Origin: Alligator mississippiensis
Lineage: Eukaryota > Chordata > Crocodylia > Alligatoridae
DNA length: 64,000 nt
NCBI RefSeq assembly: GCF_030867095.1
Contig: NC_081835.1
Location: 21,770,501-21,834,500 of the forward strand
Reading direction: 5' to 3'
This document shows, piece after piece, positions 13,301 through 27,300 of the stretch. Made by a program: the position numbers and the translations under genes. Position 1 is the first letter of the stretch, and every line of letters starts with the position of its first letter. The notes beneath the pieces were generated by a model, which was given only the letters and a program-made list of their open reading frames with translations, made no database searches and was not told the DNA's origin.

Positions 13301-15331
13301 TAGCCGGATTCAAGTTTGCATTAAGGAAGTATGTGTAGTGGAAGCTTTTCCGTGTCTTGCAGGCATTTGGGATATTTCCCATACTGCACAGCATTGGCCT
13401 GAGATCCAACCAATTTCAGTAAGGGGCAATGTTATTCAGTGAGTTTGCACTGATTTCAGTGTGGGCAGGCCAATGGTGGACTCTTGAAAAGGCTCACTTT
13501 TAGAGTTCTCATAATATGAATTTTTTTGTAGAGAGAATTCTGTACGTATTCCATACATGTTTTCCATGATCATTTGTGAATGTTGGAACAACCATTCAGC
13601 GTAGCTTTTGGTGTTAGTATCCCTAGTTCAGTAATCTCTGCTGGCTGGTTCCACTGATTAAATTCTTCTGTGGTTTGAGTAGTTGGACACTGTTAGGCAA
13701 AACCTAGTTTCTCAGTAGTTGGAGTCCCCTAAGCAGAAAAAGGGAGTTTTGGTTATACTAATATGTGAGAGTTCCGTAAGAGCTTCTGACAATCTGAAAT
13801 CCAAGTTGGGATCAGTGGCAATGCGTAAGGGGCGCATAGGGGTGCATGTGCATTCCTTGGGAGCACTGATGCACCTCCCAACAGGTAGCACTCCCTGCTT
13901 AGGCAACGGGCTGGGGGGCAGGTGGGAGCACTGGTTCCAAGTGCAGGATGGGGAGTGGGGGTGCAAGGTGAAGTGCTGCTGGTGCTTCCGGGAGCGCCAC
14001 TTATGCTTCCCAGTTGGCACAATTGGCCATGGGGGACAACACCCCCCCCCCCATCAGCAAGATTGGCCACTGGTGGGGGCGGGGGGAACATGCCCCCCAA
14101 CTCAGGTGGCACCAATTGCCCATGGTTGGGATTCAGACTGGTTTTTATCCTTTTCCTTAACCAGGCCACTGTCTGTGGCTGAATCTAAGTAGTAAAAGGC
14201 ATGCTTGTCTCTAGTGGACAACTTTTTGGAGTTAAATTCCAAACAGTCTGCTTTCTGGAGAACTGGACACCTTGAAGTAAGAATGGGGGAGCGAGACAGA
14301 ATCTAACATATGCTTCAAATGGCCACTGAAATTACTACAGTATAACCTCGACATTTTTTTTTTTTTAAGTTCTCCCCTCCGCTCCCCTGGATGCGGAGGC
14401 TGCCACTCTGCATGCGGCCACTGCTCTGGGACCAGCTGCCGGTCATCCCCCCCACCCCTCCCCAGATGCAGAGGGAGAAACTTGCACGCAGCGGCTGCTA
14501 CCGCCATCCACCACCCCGCACTGTGTGTGGCTGCTGCTCCAGGACTGGCTTCCACTCTGGTTTTAAAGGACAGAATTTTCACATTTCCGGCAGGTGTTCG
14601 GTCCTGAACATGCCAGATTTGTGAGGTTATACTGTATAAGGCAACTTCTGTACTTTCAGCAACTTTGCTAAGTGGTTAGATGAAAGGCAAAAATAATTGT
14701 ACCTTGTTTTGACCAAATTGAAAGCAAAAAGTCCACTAGGTTGGTGAAATTGTGTATTTTCCTGTTGAGGTGTCAGAGGTTAGTGGACTTGGTTGTTGTA
14801 TTTAACAATATGTATCATTCTTGAACTGAGAATGTTACTGTTTTATAGGAGCCAAGCACTGGAAGCGTTAGTAGTTTTGACGACTACAGTCCATGCCCAA
14901 GCACACCCATTGAACATGTTTATCGCAGGCAACATTCCAACTCAAATAATGTAGGAGAGCCTGGAATACACTGGAAACTGATTCCAATTACAGGTAAGAT
15001 GCACCACTAGTATTTATGCTGCCCAAAAATGTTAAAAGAATAGTTATCTAAAGGTCTGCATCTTTCATAGATCCTACTTTTGGGTCACTGTATATGCATA
15101 CCAACACTATTTAGCTGTCTTCTGGTATTTGATTACTATAGATACAGGCTGAATTATAACACTATAGAGATCAGAGTCTGCTGTTTATAACCATGTAACC
15201 TATTCATTTGAGCTTGCTTATCTATAACAGTTTTTAACCTTCATTGGGTTTGACAAATTTATACATTTGGCTTCATTTGTGTGTGTGTATATATGTATAT
15301 ATATATATATATGTGTGTGTGTGTATGTATG

Positions 15332-15374
<43 letters not shown>

Positions 15375-18300
15375 TCTTCAAATCCTTTGGATTTCTTAAA
15401 TAAGAATCTTGCAAGATATGCCTTGCTCAGAATGGCACTTGTTACCATGACTTCATTACCTCTAGCTGTGAGACTAAGCAGGTAGGTAGATACAGTTGTG
15501 ACTGCATAGCTGTTACTGGAACAAGTCATCTTGTTGGAAGAAGAGTCCTTTTTCACAAAATCCAAGTTATCTTACCGGAAGTGCAAGAGTTACAAGGAGA
15601 GGTTGAGGGACATGGGACTGTTCAGAAGTCTGGAGAAGAGAAGGCTCGGGGGGACTTGGTGGCAGCCTATAAGTATATAAGGGGGTGCATCAGGATCTGG
15701 GAGAACAGTTGTTCACCAGGGCTCCCCAAGGGATAACACACCCCAAGCTTGTAACACCCTCAAACTTCTGGAACACCAATTTAGACTGGATGTAAGGAAA
15801 AACTTCTTTACAGTCTGAGTGTCCAGGGTCTGGAATGGACTCCTCTCTCCTCCTCCCTCCCCCCCCGGCCGAGGTGGTGCAAGCACCTACTCTGGACGAA
15901 TTCAAAAGACGTTTGGATGCATATCTTGCTGGGATCATTTGACCCCAGCAGACTTCCAGCCTATGGCACAGGGGCTGGACTCTATGATCTTTCAAGGTCC
16001 CTTCCAGCCCCTAATGTCTATGAAATCTAAGTGCTTCAAACTCTTCATCTTCAATCCTAAGAGCGAAAACATTTTCAGAGAACCTTTTTTTAAGGGATGT
16101 TCTTGTTCTTCTCTTGATGAGTTGCCAGTATGAGGTCCCAGACGAACTTAAGAGCAATGATTTGAAGGGTGCAGAAGGTGGGGTGGAAAAAGTGACATCA
16201 AGAGTTACAGTTGCTTCAAAAGCTGTGCACTCAGGCCTTTTCTGAGTAGACTAAGCAGAGTGCATTAACTGCTATACCATGCAAGTGCAATCTATTGCTT
16301 CTGGCTTATCGAAGAATTCTGGAGTTGCCCGTAGATGGAGTTGGATTGGTTTTGCTAAAGGGCATTGTCAAACCATTCCACTACCTAGTCTCTTGGGATT
16401 TTTTAACTTCTATAAACTTCATAAGCTTTTGAAGGACAGTTGGGATATAACCTTCATCAGTTTAAGCCCTAGAGGATTTAAGCACCAATATTCATTTGGT
16501 ACTTTGCCAAATAGAAAAATGGAGACTAAAATATTTTGGTGGACAAAAAAGTGTCTTCTGTTATTGAATGAAACAGATGCTATTTGTGCTGACAGATGAA
16601 AACACAATTGTGAAAATAGCAATGACAAAGCATGATTAGGCAGCTCAAACTGGATGTAGAAGATTGAATGAGAATTTCAGTTGGCTATAAAAACAGTGAA
16701 CAATTACCTACTTGGCTACAACAGCATGTGAACTTTTTATCTGAACCTGGAATTCTGAGAGGGTCTCCTCTTGAATTAAAAAAAAAAAAAGATTAAGAGG
16801 TGGTGGTTTTCAGTTAGTAGGCATCACTGGTTTATAAACTCTCTAGGGCCTAACTTAAGTTAGTTAGATCTTACTATATTTATATGTTAATTTAATTCTC
16901 TAACAGAGTGATAATTTGAAAGGTGCTATATAAATACCTGAGAAACTCTATAAATGCTAACTGCTGCTCTCCCTCAGGAGGGTCAGGAAGAGTTCAAGAG
17001 GATCAGCTTGGAAAACATGGAGATAACCAAACAGGTGAGAAGGATGGCTTTTTTGTATATGCCACTGCTTCCCAAACTGCTGAAAAGAAGCTTGCATTCT
17101 CATCTGGTATTGACTTTTCATCAGGAAACTGAGGGCTGGATCAGTTACCTGCCATTTAGTGAATAGAATTTTTTAATTTCCTGAAGCAAACAAGACAACA
17201 TTATAGGAAAGCTAAAACTTTAGACTTTTGTCACTGACTTGATTATATCAACCCTATCATCCTGAATAATAGCTTTAAGGAGGCTTTCCATATTCCCTCT
17301 AGGAATTTAAGACCCTTTAATGAGTATCACTTACAACAGGATTTTGTGCCTCATGTAATGGAATTTGGCATCTGATGGTTTGTATATGTTTTATCTGTGG
17401 TGGAGTGGCAGCTGTGGAAGGAAAGTATGGACCCCAAAGAAGGCAGTTTATTCTTCTCATTTCCTCAGTTTTAGTGAAGAAAGTTAGTGAATCTTGGTTT
17501 TAGATAAAATTTAACATTATAGTCTTCTGTATCGTGGCACTGAAAAGAAGTACATTTTTAAAGAAGAAAATTCTTTGCATCTTGGAACTTGATGCTTTTG
17601 CACATGCCCGGGAGAGGGGAAAACGTATTATGCAGATTTTCCCTGATTTCAGTTGTGTAATTTAAGTAACTTATGTAGCCAAGTTTTAGGTGATTGTTCA
17701 CGTCATCATTACTGCATAATCCATCTTCCGCAATAATAAATCTGGATTTCGGTTTTAGCTGGCAACACTCTTGCCTTTATGTTTGTCTAAATCATGTAAT
17801 ATTTTTATTCTTGAATTTTGGGCTGGTCTTTGACTTTCGAAATTTAGTCCAGTTATGGTGTTTGTTTTTGTTTGTTTTTTGTCTTACATCTTCCACATGA
17901 AGGAGAAGGAGCTGGTAGATCATACTTCTAAAAATGATGGCTTTTGATGCCATTCAGTCTGCATTATTAGACATTAAACATTCTAGGGGGGTTTCCATTG
18001 GCACATACTACTTTGAAAATAAACTTGTTAAAAAATATTCTTCCTGTTGGTGATTATTTATTATTGGACCAACTGTGTGGTTAAGGATAGACATGGGGAT
18101 GGACAAGCTTTGAGATGCAGGCATTCAGAATTTGCTTAAGTCCATCCCAACCATGTAGTTGGCCAATCAAAGGTATCACCCACAGAAATCCTTGCCTCTC
18201 GTATATTTCCTGGACCATCACTTTAACTCTTCCTCTTGTATATCTAGTGACATCTGTGGAAAAAAAATTACAGAACCTTGTTCTAAACCATCAAGGACAG

Positions 18301-21300
18301 ACGCTTTGTTTTCTTCTTTTTAAACATTATCTAACTTCCTATTTTTCAGGTACTCTTTGTGTACAAAAAAAAAATGTATTTGATCCTTCCTTGGTACTGT
18401 AGGGATGTGTTGGGATTTGATTGTTTGCACACTCTATGCATTGACTTCCTTTTTGCTTGTGCCTCATGTACTTGGGTTCTCATGGGGACCTGTGACCCAA
18501 AGGTGTGGATATATGAAAGATGCCACCTTGAGATGACTATGGTTAAATAACATTGCTATTTTACCTTCATTTTATTAGCATTTGGTTGTGCTTTGAGGTT
18601 CAAATTCTGACCCCGAAGCATACTTTTTTGTTTGATCCCTGTATTTATTTGTTTTTGCTACTGTTGGTAAACCAGCTTTTTTTCCAAGCAATGATGGGTT
18701 TTGTTGTTTAAAAGAAACTGGTAAATAATTGTTGGGAGTTTCACACCTATATTGATATAGATATATCAATATAGATATCTCCCAACAGTTATATAAATAA
18801 AAAAATTTCATTAAACTGTTGGGTTCATTAAACTGTTGGGTTTTTTCTTGTCTGCAAAGTTGTTTTGCAATTTTAGAAAGTTTTGCTCGTCTGCAATAAC
18901 CTATTGAATGGCAAAGGATGCAATGTGGGGGTGGAGTTTAAATAAGTGCATTGATAATTCTCTAAAAATACTACTAAATAGATCCTAAAATGGCTGCTAT
19001 CAATGAATTTGTGCATCGTATTTGTCAGGATAACCTAATTTCATTGTTTAGATATCAAAATTTTGCTATACAATATGTACTGGAGACTGAACAGGATAGA
19101 GGGCTATTGGAAAAAGGACTGATTTTTTTTTTCAAGGATGTTAACTGATTGGGATAGATTTCTCATTGTGGAAAATGGAATGAGTAATAAATCCTTAAAG
19201 ATACTATTGTTGATTTAAGTACCTTGTAAGTGTATAACAGTGGTTTTTCAACCAGTTTATACTGAAGGCACCCCTTTAAAAATGCCAGCTCTTAGCTATC
19301 ATATATATATTATCATGGAAAAACAATAGAACAGTTTCTATTGCAAAGATTCAGAAAGTCCACAGTAAGTCAGAATGTTTGTGACACTATGGATTCCTAC
19401 TAGAAATTTTTGGTTTTATCTTGTGAAGCAGGTGTAGATGCTTGCATACCCAACAGTGCTAATATTGTACATCACCCTTAAAAGGACCTCTTAGCACCCT
19501 GGTTGAGAATCATTGGTGTAGAGAGAGATAATACTAACCTATGGCATTTGTGCACATGCTTGCACCACAGCAGTGGGTGCTTTTAAAAGGGCCCAGTCCT
19601 GCAGCACATACATTTGTATAAATGGCAAAATGCACGTTAGCGCTGAGAAAGTGGTGGCGGCGTGCTTTTGAGCTAAACGCATTGAAGGTGTCTTAGTTCA
19701 AAAGTGCACTACTGGCATTTTCTCAGCGCTGATGTGCATTTCGCTGTTTATACAAATGCATGTGGTGCAGTGCTGGACATGTCAGCTTGCGTGTGGGGCA
19801 GGCTCGATTTAATTGAATCTGCTTCAATGTGCCAAATCTCTGGTGTATTGGAGCAGACAAATGTATGTGTATAAACGCCCATATTTCTTGGGTTCATGGA
19901 ATAAGTAGTTAGGGTGTCATTTTGTGATGGCCATTCTGAAAAGACTGAAATAAGTAACTAAGAACTTTAAAGCCTTTTCCACATAATTGTATACCTTGCA
20001 CCAGGGGTACTTGGGAAGGCCCCAGGGGGTACGCAGCAGCAGCATGGGTGGTGGGGCTGCCAGCACTTTGCTCTGCTTGTGGCACCATGCTGACATGTGC
20101 TGCTGGCACTTCCAGTTTTGCTGCCGCTGGCTGTGCGGAAGACCCTTCCCCCCGGTCATCAATTAGCTGCCGGGGACCCCCTCCCCTCCCCCACTTGTTG
20201 ATCCGATACCAGGGGAATCCCCCTCTTCCCCCCACTCATTGACCGGCCACTGTGGGACTCCCTGCTTCTCCATCGGCTGCTGGGGGTACACTGACCAAAA
20301 AAGGTTGAAAATCCCTGCCTTACGCTAAATTAAAATGGTTAAAACATCAGGATTGTGAGTTGTGCACACTGACTTTTTTTTAACTGGTATAAATAATTAC
20401 TCAAGGGGAATAATAGCAACAGAGAACTATGTCCATAATCTCAAACTAAATGCAAATGGAGCCAACAGAAGTCACCTGCTTTATTCTCTTTAGTGGTCAA
20501 GAAACTCTAGGTGTTTGATTTAGCTGAAAGACCATGCTTGGAAGAATCTGAAGATACCCTTCTTCCATCTCTGTCAGCATGTTTACAATGATACAAGGCC
20601 AACTGTCTAGCTAGAATGGTCTCCTCACACCGCTTCAATGTCAGGAATCATAAATTTAGTAGCTGCTCAGCAGAGGATTCCTTTTAGTGTGCAGGATTAG
20701 GGTATTTTGCTATGGGTCCCATCAGTCAGTCTACACTGGTACCTTTGCCATAGTCCTTAGTCCTTTGTGTAAGCAGTATTATGGGTACATTGCTCCAATA
20801 ACCAGATTATATGGCCGTTTTGAAAATGTTTGGCGAGGAGGAGAGTAGGAAGTCTGTTAAAAATACCAATTGTTTTATCTTTTATTTTTATCATGTTTAT
20901 ACTTTTTCCTAATTTGCATCATAAACATGTCTCATATTTGGCTTTGTTTACTTTTTTTAAAACGTATTTTTACTCTAAAACCAAGAGTCCTTTTGAAAAC
21001 AGTTTTAATATTTGGGTAGCAATGAGGTTTTGACCAAACGAGCTTTGTACATACAATGTGTGTTTACATGTTGATTGATGTGAAGTAGTTAACACTGGGC
21101 AAAAACCGTGCTAATATGCTACTGTGTAGTAGTATTAGGCTACTGCACATTGTCACCAAAAAATTGTGCCAGTGCTACTGTGCAGTTACTAGGCTCCCAC
21201 AGTATATGATGCTCCCACAATGTATGAAATTTATATGCCTCTACTTTTAGCTCTGTAACACTCATTTTTTGGTTCTGAGTCAAGATCTGTTCTCTCCCTC

Positions 21301-24300
21301 TGTAATTGCCAATAATGGTTCTGCCTCTTGCTTTAGACTGGGACAGGCAAAATACAGCCCATGGGCTGAATCCAGCCTGCCAAGCACTTTCATCCAGCCT
21401 GCCGTGCCCACCAACAAATTGTGCCCCGCCCAGTCCTGCCCATGAGGGTGGGAGGTGCCCATGTGTACACCTCCCCCCCCCCCAAAATCATACCCTATTG
21501 CGCTTCACTCCCACCATTGTAGGTGGAAGCGCCTGACCTGACCAGCATGCAGCTCCCAGGTGAGGCTGCTGCTCCTGCAGCCCCTGGGGACCTGCTCGGC
21601 TTCCCCTACTCCAGGTCACTCTAGGCAGCAGGTGGGGAAGTGGCAAGGTCAGGGCTGTAGCTGGGCAGGAGTGTGAAGCATGGGACTCGCAGCAACGTGG
21701 AGCCTGTGCCCAGGGGGGGCAACAACAGCCCAGAGCTCAGGTGGGCAGCGTGTGGGTGTGAAGGAGTGTGGGGGACCCCCCCACACTTCCTCCATGGCAC
21801 ACAGCACCAGCAGGCAGTGGCGGCACCAGCAGGCAATGATGCTCTTGCCCAGCACAGGTGCTGGTGTGCAACAGGGCGCAGCCTCCATTTGGCCTTCTCC
21901 ATCACCAGCACTTACTGCATTTGCATGGCATGGGAGGGAATCCCTGCATGCTGGAGCCAGCTGCTTTCCCTGCTAGGGCTGCATGGCACAGGAGAATGCC
22001 CCAATTACCTAACCCTGGAGGGTGAGGAAGGCAGCTGGCTCCAGTGCCTGGGGCTTCCCCCTTTTGCAGGGAATGCTGGCGATAGAGGCAGCTCAGTGGA
22101 GGCTGTGCCCCTTACTGCTGTGTGCAGTGCAGTGGTCAGAGCTGCATCCTACCAGGCATGAGCACCCTGAGTGCCCCTGCCTGCTACTGCTCTTTAATGG
22201 AGAGTGCAGGGGGGTCCCCACTTCCCCCCACCCTCCCTCACACCCCACAAATGCCACACCCTACTCCTCACAAATGCCATACCCTACTGAATGCCCCACA
22301 CACATACATGCGCACACCTACCCCCACAATATACAAGACTAAGAATTCTTTTTGACTTATTATGCAATCATCTCTATATACAGTAACACAAATGACAAAG
22401 ATATTTTTGTCAAAATTAAAGTGCGTTATAGTACGGGGCGGGCAGTTTTTTCGGGCGGGGAGGGTTGGTTACTGAGTTTTGGCAAGTCATCAAGGGCTGC
22501 ATAACAGGCAGCCAGGGGCAGATATATATAAATTTTCTAAATTTTTAAGGTGCCCCGCAGGCCGGATAGAATGGCCACATTTTGCCCACTCCTGTTATAG
22601 TAGGTGTTTAACTTTTAGTGCATGATTTGTTTTTTTTCCCCTGGTTCTCAGATGGCAACCTCTCTTCCCCAAACCCCCCCCTCCTCCCCCTCCCCCGAGT
22701 ACTTCTGGGGGGCAAGGGGAGGGACTTCTGGTGGTGAAGGTCAGGAGTTAGGGGTGGGACTTCTGGCCCCAAGATGGTGACGTGGGGCAGGGCAACTCTC
22801 AAGGGGTGGAGCTATGCATGCAGCCCTCAGCAAAACTTGTTAAGCAGCCCTCCACCCAAAATAATTGCCCACCTGTTTTAGACCCTCAGTGACACCCGTG
22901 CAAATCCATTGTCTCGCATATCTTGCATAGATGTCAAACAGATTGGCACTTGATATATATTTTTTTAAATTGTAAATCTTATTTTGGTGTGCTGTTTGGC
23001 TTTTGTTTGAACGGGTTTTACTTGGTACTAAAAGGAGTGTTTACAGCCTTTCATCTTCCAGTCTTGTCCAGTTCATGTGAAGTTGTTCATACGGTAGCGT
23101 GTTTACATAACAAAACCTATAGTAGATTTGACAGACACAGTATTATATATGAATGGTGATTAAATTAAAAGTCTAAAAATTGTGTTGCTTTTGCACTTTG
23201 CATTTTCCATGGATAAACGGATCTTCTGTTTACTACTGCTGTTAATTTAGAAATGTCTTGAACAGCCAGATTGGTAGGGTAATGCTAGCAACTGACTCCC
23301 TCATGTGCAGACTTTCATAATTTTTATGTATTTGCAAAACTGTAAGAGATCATTTGCGTGTGCAGACCTTAAAACCCCTCCTGCAGTGTTTTCCAAAATT
23401 TTTTTGAGCAATGGATCACCTCAACACATCTTGTAGGTTACCCTGCACCTTTTTTGAACTGTACAGTGGAACTAAATGCACTTTCTAGAAGTTTGAAGAA
23501 TTCCATTTAGAAACTAGAGAGGAAGAAAATGTCTGAATGATTTTACTGGTCGCTCATCTATTTTCTTCTGCATAAATCATTTAAGGGTTAGGGTATTGTG
23601 CAGTGCTCCATCAGATATCTTTATATCCAGCAAAGCTTTTGCTGGTTTTAACCTTTAATGAGAGTTAAGAAATCCTAAAATGTTATTGTCTTTCCATTCA
23701 ATTTTTAAGACAGTATAAGCTGTTCGTGTTTCTCTGCTAGCAATACACATTAAGTGCATGGCTGAGTGTTAGGCAGAAGTTGATGCTGTTTTAAAACTTG
23801 TTGCAGACTTCAGTTGTGTATTCTTGTTGACTTCAGAGATTAGCTTATAATGATTAACTCTTCCTGTATAGGTCTGAAATCACCAGAAGAACAACTGGTG
23901 TATTTACCACCAAAGGATGCCTTTCCTAATGACCCCCGGGTAATAAATAGACAGAGAAGTTCTGATTACCAGTTTCCATACTCTCCATTTTCAGACACGC
24001 AAAAAGGGACAGCAGAAGATGGACTGTATACAAGGCAAGTGGAGAAACTTGAAGATAAATGTGCGCTAACAGAGCATCCTTTTCCACCTAAGCACTCCAT
24101 AAGTGGAATTATAGAGACAACATTATTAGAAGAATACAGTCTATTTGCAAGAAAGATTCAGGAAATTTTGCAACAAAAAAATATTGCATATGTTAGTGGA
24201 ATATCTACGCCAGTCTTTTCAGCCCATGAACGGTTAATGAGACTTTCTGAATATATATGTTTACCAGCTTCAGAAATCCCTGTCCAGGAATATATAGAAA

Positions 24301-27300
24301 AACTGAGTGAAAAGCTGAACAATGTTGTTGCTTTGTCGTCTTCATTTGGTCAGCATACTCCGCCAGTTAATTCTAGTCCTGAACCAGGAGGTGATGGGGC
24401 CACTGATACTGCATCAAATCCTCCAACAGAACAAGCTCCAGCTGTTTCAAGTGACTTTGCCACTGCACTGTTACCAGAGAGACAATGTAACAGTATGGTG
24501 GAAGACCCCAATTCTAATGAGCAGCATTCATTATCGAGCTTGGTCTTAGCAAAAGAAAAGGTTCGCGTGAATGCCAAAGTAGAGGATATTTCAACGTCTG
24601 ATCACAACACTTCCAATGTTGATCCACTGGAACCACCGGCAAAGACTCAAAAGTCTCCAGACAATTTAAACATTTCAGGCCAGCCAGCACTCTCTGACTT
24701 TATAAGCCAATTAAAACCTGAAGTGTTCAGCAGCTTGGTCAAAATAATAAAGGATGTTCAGAAAAACACTGTGAAATTTTACATTCATGAAGAAGAGGAA
24801 AGTACACTCTGTAAAGAAATAAAGGTAACTTAAGGTTGACGGGGTTTATCTTGTAAATTTTTTTCTACATTTTATGAGTATAAATAGGGTCATTCATAGC
24901 AGAATGAATAAGTCTGTCTGGAAATGAGTGTTAAATGTGATGTAGATGTATTTGTTGTGCTTTGAAACTAAAGGTTCAGTGACAGGTGAAAGTAGGCCCT
25001 CCTGTGCCATGTTCCCATTGCGTTGTCTTGGGGCATACTGGCTTATGTGAAGATTGAATATGAACTTATTCCCAGCTGAAAAGTGAAGCTGGCTATTCCA
25101 GAGGATTCCTGTTTCTTGTATTCTTAAAAAGTATTACAGTGGGATTGTGTTGATTTTAACTTTTGTTTTTTCATTTTTTATTTCTGTGGGGTAGGAATAC
25201 CTTACAAAATTAGGTAATACAGAGAGCCATCCAGAATTGTTCTTGAAAAGAAGAGCTGATTTAGATAAACTTCTGATAATTATTCAAAATGAAGATATTG
25301 CCAGCCTCATTCATAAGGTATATTACAAAAAGTAAAAACTTGGTACCATTGACTGTAACAGATAAACATAGTGGGTTTATTCAATTTGAGCTCGTCTACT
25401 GTCATATTTCAGTGATGCATCTCACTAGCACCCTTTGTAAAAGTGGGTTAAGCATGTCTTGATTTATCCAATCTTTTAACTCTTACTTGCACTACATGCA
25501 ATAACTACACAGTTCTTCGGTTTTTCCCCCTCCCCCCTGCCACCTCCAGTCTCTTATTCAAGGTTGAATCCTGTGGTTGGCCCAAAAGGGATTGACTACT
25601 TTAAGTACCAAATGAACTTTATGAATTCAGGAATAACTTTTAACTTGTACTTACATTTTTTTATTAACTTAGTTAATAAGTATAACCAAGTTAGATTTCT
25701 TAATTTCATAGGCTTCTGTTCTTAATGAATAGCTATGTCAAATTTCCCTCCAATTCACTGAAATGTTCAGAATTGTATGTTAGAAGGGTTTAAGGGAGTA
25801 ATGGTGATAATTTCCTGTTGTTCTTCGAAACTGAAAGGGTTTTTTCTTCTTGCTGACAGTTGTTCTTCAAGAGAGAATTCCATGTAGACCTGCGTTTTCA
25901 AAATGGCTGTAATCTTCTGTTCTTTTTACTGCAGTCACATGGGTAGTTTGAGAGGGCTTCTCCCTCCCATTTGGTCACAGACATACAAAAAAAATAGATG
26001 AACTTAACTCATTATTTTTAGTGAGATTAACAGTCACTTTGTCAAAGGATGTGTCAACTGAAGACAGCTCTAGTCTTAGCCCTTGTGCAAAGAAAGGACA
26101 ACATTTTGCAAAAGGACAGCCATTTTGCAGAAGTACCTTAGACTTCTGCATAAATTTCTCTTAACAGAGGACCCTTCTTTCATGGAAAATGGCCAATGCT
26201 TGAAATGAATCCAAAATATTTTATTTAAATGTTAGTCTGTTGAATGCATCTAGTCCAACAGTGTGGTTAAAAGGGTACCTGGAGGTATGTAAGGGTAGAA
26301 AGTGTGTGTGAAGAGATGCAGGAGGCAAGGAGAATTCTGGGGTAGCAGTTGGAGGAATACAGTGGCAAGTACAGTTTTACTGCTAGTACTGTGCCAGAGT
26401 GGCATGAAGTAGCTAGTGTGTTCCCATGTATCAGGCCATAAACTTTCATTTAAAGTTAAGAGTGATGCTTTATATTAAATTAAAAGCTTCCCATAATAAA
26501 ATGTATCTCCTGGGTTTTTACTTTGTTTCTACAAGATATTTTTCATTTATAAAGTTGCCTTATATAAACTATTAAAACAGACAAGGTTGTGAGATTTCTG
26601 ATTAAAATATGTTAATAGGAATATTTTAATTTTGCAAGCAGACAGATTTATAAATCCAGGAAATTCAAAATTAGGGTAAAAGTAATACAGATTACAATAG
26701 AAATACAAATTCAGTATAGCTAAGCCTCCCTAAACTGCTATACTGATACAGTGGGTTGTCGGAAGGAAGAGGAAAAAATGCAGCTTTGCCTTCTTTTAAA
26801 ATTACTTCCTTCTAATCTGCAACCAGGAACACTGTAATGTCTTAATTATGTAGTTATTTCATGGTATTGCTATAGAACTCTGTTTAGGCTCCTTGGGGAC
26901 CCTATCAACTTTAATTCCATTTTCATTTGGCTTCTTTTGGCTGGAAATATACATGTGAGAGGATTTACTAGTCTTATTTGTACTCGGACATGGTGGGAAC
27001 CAGCACATACTTTCTCAGCAGCTTTGTCAAGGCGTGTCCCTTTATACTTGTATATCTTGATGCTATGCTGTCCTTTGCTTTCTTCTGTTGTGCACTGGGC
27101 CTGGATGAAGTGAGCTGTTGGCACTTCAACTATGGTGATTACTGTAAAAGGTTTTTATTGGACAGTAATGAGCATTTAGCAGAAAATTAACCCATTATTT
27201 CCAATTTCCCTACCTCCATTATGTCTCTTTTTACTGTAACGGAGCAAAACCCACTTCCATGAAAGAGTTAAGTGAATTGCTTAAAAAAAAAAAAAAAAAA

